Below, one piece after another: positions 6,104-7,295 of a stretch of DNA of 7,295 nucleotides. A program made the translations under genes and the position numbers. Location: assembly GCF_903643065.1 (NCBI RefSeq), contig NZ_CAHJWX010000081.1, positions 1 through 7,295 on the forward strand. Reading direction: 5' to 3'. The DNA is from Sphingomonas bacterium. GTDB taxonomy: Bacteria; Pseudomonadota; Alphaproteobacteria; Sphingomonadales; Sphingomonadaceae. The notes beneath the pieces are model-generated. The model did no database searches, was not told the origin of the DNA, and saw only the letters and a list, made by a program, of their open reading frames with translations. Positions within the stretch are counted from its first letter, which is position 1, and the number at the start of each line of letters is the position of its first letter.

Positions 6104-6109
6104 CTCCCT
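6104..6109 (-). promoter_or_regulatory. Shine-Dalgarno for the 158-aa gene
   Basis: AGGGAG lies seven bases before GTG 6096. It fixes this non-ATG start, and the signal peptide follows at once. Confidence 0.6.
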
Positions 6110-6194
6110 GATTACTACCAATGGAGCATGCGACGGCAATAGCGTCTATGACCTACATTAGGACAGATTCGGAAAGTGTCCGTTGCGCCTGCTA

Positions 6195-6211
6195 CGCGGC
6201 ACGGTGCCGCG
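6195..6211. promoter_or_regulatory. Perfect 17-bp palindrome
   Basis: CGCGGCACGGTGCCGCG has 8-base arms around one central base. It could be an operator shared by the divergent genes, or an RNA hairpin in the leader of the rightward gene. No T-run follows on either strand, so it is not a standard terminator. Confidence 0.45.
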
Positions 6212-6270
6212 ATACTGGTCAAGGAGAGCCCGGCGCGGTATCGCCGCCTCGCCAATCGGGAGATCAGGCC

Positions 6271-7295
6271 ATGCCTGTCGCGCTGCCCGCCGTGCTCAGC
6301 GTTCTTGCGTCGCGGACCGATCCCTCGGGTCCGCGCACCCGGATCGTCGCCTTTGCGCCTGGGGAGGTGTCGTGCTCGACCGAGCCGCTCGCGGCCGTGG
6401 CGCTTGCCAGCCCCGTGTCGGTTGTGTCGACGCGGTACGGGCCCGATGGCGACGAGCCGTCCCTGCCGGCCTACCGGTTCACCTTCGCGATCGACGCACA
6501 GGGGCGCGCCCGCACGATCCGGCGCGACGCGCCCGCGCCCTCCGGCCAGTATATCGACACGAGCGACCTCGCGCCCGCGCTCGCCGCTTCGCGCTTTGCG
6601 GCCGGGGCACCACGGGCGGGATGCTCGATCCGCTACACGGCATCCGTCACGCCGGTCGAGACGGCGGACCTGCGGACCTTGTACGAACTGGCGAGCCGGC
6701 CGGAGGCGCCGGGCTACTCGTCGGCGATCCGCGATCGCGTCCAACCGGCGGGCTCGACCTGTCCGCGCGGGCCCGGCCAGTACCGCCGCCTCGACCTGCC
6801 CGCGTTCGAGAAACTGTCGTCACCGCCCGGCGGGTCGGCATGGGTGTTCCTCGCCTTCGATGTCGACGGAGCGGGCAAGCCCGGGAACGCGCGCGTGCTG
6901 GGCACGTCCGGCGACCCGGCGCTGGACCGGGCGGGCCGGCGCGCCCTGCTCGATGATCGCTATGCGCCGGGGCCGGGCTATCGCGGCTGCACCTACCATT
7001 TCTTCCACAACGCTCCATCGGACTGGCGCCCGCCGGAACTGCCGGCGGACGCGCCCGCCGACAATGGCGGCCAACCCGGCTGCGTGATCGACCCCAAGTC
7101 GATCGCCGGTCTGCTGGACGGGAGCGCATATCCCCGGCCGTTCCTGCGCCGCCGGATCGAGGGCGTGGCGGTGATCGGCTACGACACCGCGTCCTGGGGG
7201 GCGGTCGGCGACGTCAAGGTGCTCGCGTCCGAGCCGGACGAGGCGTTCGGCGTGGCGGCTCGCGGCGCGGTCGCGAACGCGCGCGCGGCGCCGAG
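6271..7295 (+). CDS. Protein with three TonB-C-terminal-like modules (C-terminus beyond window)
   Basis: At least 341 residues run off the right edge. Three modules of one pattern are visible: about 35-123 (core FTFAIDAQGRARTI, ends RFAAGAPRAGC), about 164-241 (core FLAFDVDGAGKPGNARVLG, ends RYAPGPGYRGC) and from about 271 (YPRPFLRRRIEGVAVIGYD... GDVKVLASEPDEAF...ARGAV). The last is the clearest TonB C-terminal signature. Modules one and two each open with Cys (C35, C164) and close with Gly-Cys (C118, C240), and the third opens with C271, suggesting disulphides and a periplasmic location. There is no proline-rich span or clear membrane anchor, and the N-terminus is only a weak signal peptide, so a classical energy transducer is doubtful. 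ATG 6271 is chosen for GGGAG eight bases upstream; ATG 6121 is in frame but lacks support. The gene is divergent from the amyloid-like block. Confidence 0.7.
   Translation, partial: MPVALPAVLSVLASRTDPSGPRTRIVAFAPGEVSCSTEPLAAVALASPVSVVSTRYGPDGDEPSLPAYRFTFAIDAQGRARTIRRDAPAPSGQYIDTSDLAPALAASRFAAGAPRAGCSIRYTASVTPVETADLRTLYELASRPEAPGYSSAIRDRVQPAGSTCPRGPGQYRRLDLPAFEKLSSPPGGSAWVFLAFDVDGAGKPGNARVLGTSGDPALDRAGRRALLDDRYAPGPGYRGCTYHFFHNAPSDWRPPELPADAPADNGGQPGCVIDPKSIAGLLDGSAYPRPFLRRRIEGVAVIGYDTASWGAVGDVKVLASEPDEAFGVAARGAVANARAAP

Larger units (their letters stand above)
6097..6270. promoter_or_regulatory. Divergent intergenic region
   Basis: These 174 bases separate the leftward secretion block from the rightward TonB-like gene, so both promoters should lie here. 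The part nearer the block (about 6110-6180) is less GC-rich. I found no -35/-10 pair that also leaves room for the ribosome-binding sites. The right half contains a 17-bp palindrome (6195-6211) and the GGGAG of the rightward gene (6258-6262). The frame of the TonB-like gene stays open upstream to ATG 6121, so part of this stretch could instead be coding. Confidence 0.5.

Noticed and set aside
6115..6744. Minus-strand 209-aa open frame in the right part.
   Set aside because: It overlaps the TonB-like gene antisense, is Arg/Gly-rich, and has no recognisable features.
6176..7087. Plus-strand 303-aa and 257-aa frames overlapping the TonB-like gene.
   Set aside because: They are Arg/Pro/Ser-rich frame shadows. 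The third plus frame, from 6271, contains three TonB-like modules and a good ribosome-binding site.

Overview
The window is very GC-rich, and its reading frames show a strong G/C third-position bias. It has no rRNA, tRNA, CRISPR array or insertion sequence. The TonB-like domain protein, the cell-envelope content and the codon habit fit a sphingomonad-type alphaproteobacterium. That placement is inference, since no phylogenetic marker is present.

Most of the window is one leftward (minus-strand) block. From upstream to downstream it holds: a 158-aa secreted Ser/Asn/Gly-rich protein (6096-5620, GTG start); a 124-aa secreted protein of the same style (5534-5160); a periplasmic C39-family cysteine peptidase (5163-4435); a 191-aa exported protein (4438-3863, TTG start); and a 421-aa outer-membrane protein with signal peptide, coiled coil, Pro/Ala linker and beta-barrel (3807-2542, GTG start). 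The middle three genes overlap by 3-4 bases. The set matches the logic of the Pseudomonas Fap functional-amyloid operon: small repeat subunits, a FapD-like C39 peptidase, an accessory protein, and a FapF-like pore with an N-terminal coiled coil. The subunits are much smaller than FapB/FapC, so I call it Fap-like rather than Fap.

Two of the small proteins carry a leader of the double-glycine type ([LV]-x-D-x-[DE]-L-A-x-x-R-G-G) after their signal peptide, matching the specificity known for C39 peptidases. All three small proteins end in a related Asn-Thr/Gln/alternating-hydrophobic cassette. Together this suggests a secretion system in which subunits cross the inner membrane by Sec, are trimmed at Gly-Gly in the periplasm by the C39 enzyme, and leave through the barrel.

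Downstream on the same strand, after an AT-rich gap with an 18-bp dyad, one unbroken frame runs from 2448 off the left edge (at least 816 codons). It encodes an N-terminal degenerate GGDEF-like domain, two membrane segments, a processive family-2 glycosyltransferase with its D, DxD, TED and QxxRW motifs, further membrane segments, a signal-peptide-like hydrophobic stretch, and TPR repeats. It looks like a polysaccharide synthase fused to a periplasmic TPR export module. Its position next to the amyloid-like genes suggests a joint biofilm-matrix locus.

On the right, a plus-strand gene (6271 off the right edge) is divergent from the block. It encodes a protein built of three TonB-C-terminal-like modules. 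The shared 174-base divergent intergenic region contains a perfect 17-bp palindrome.
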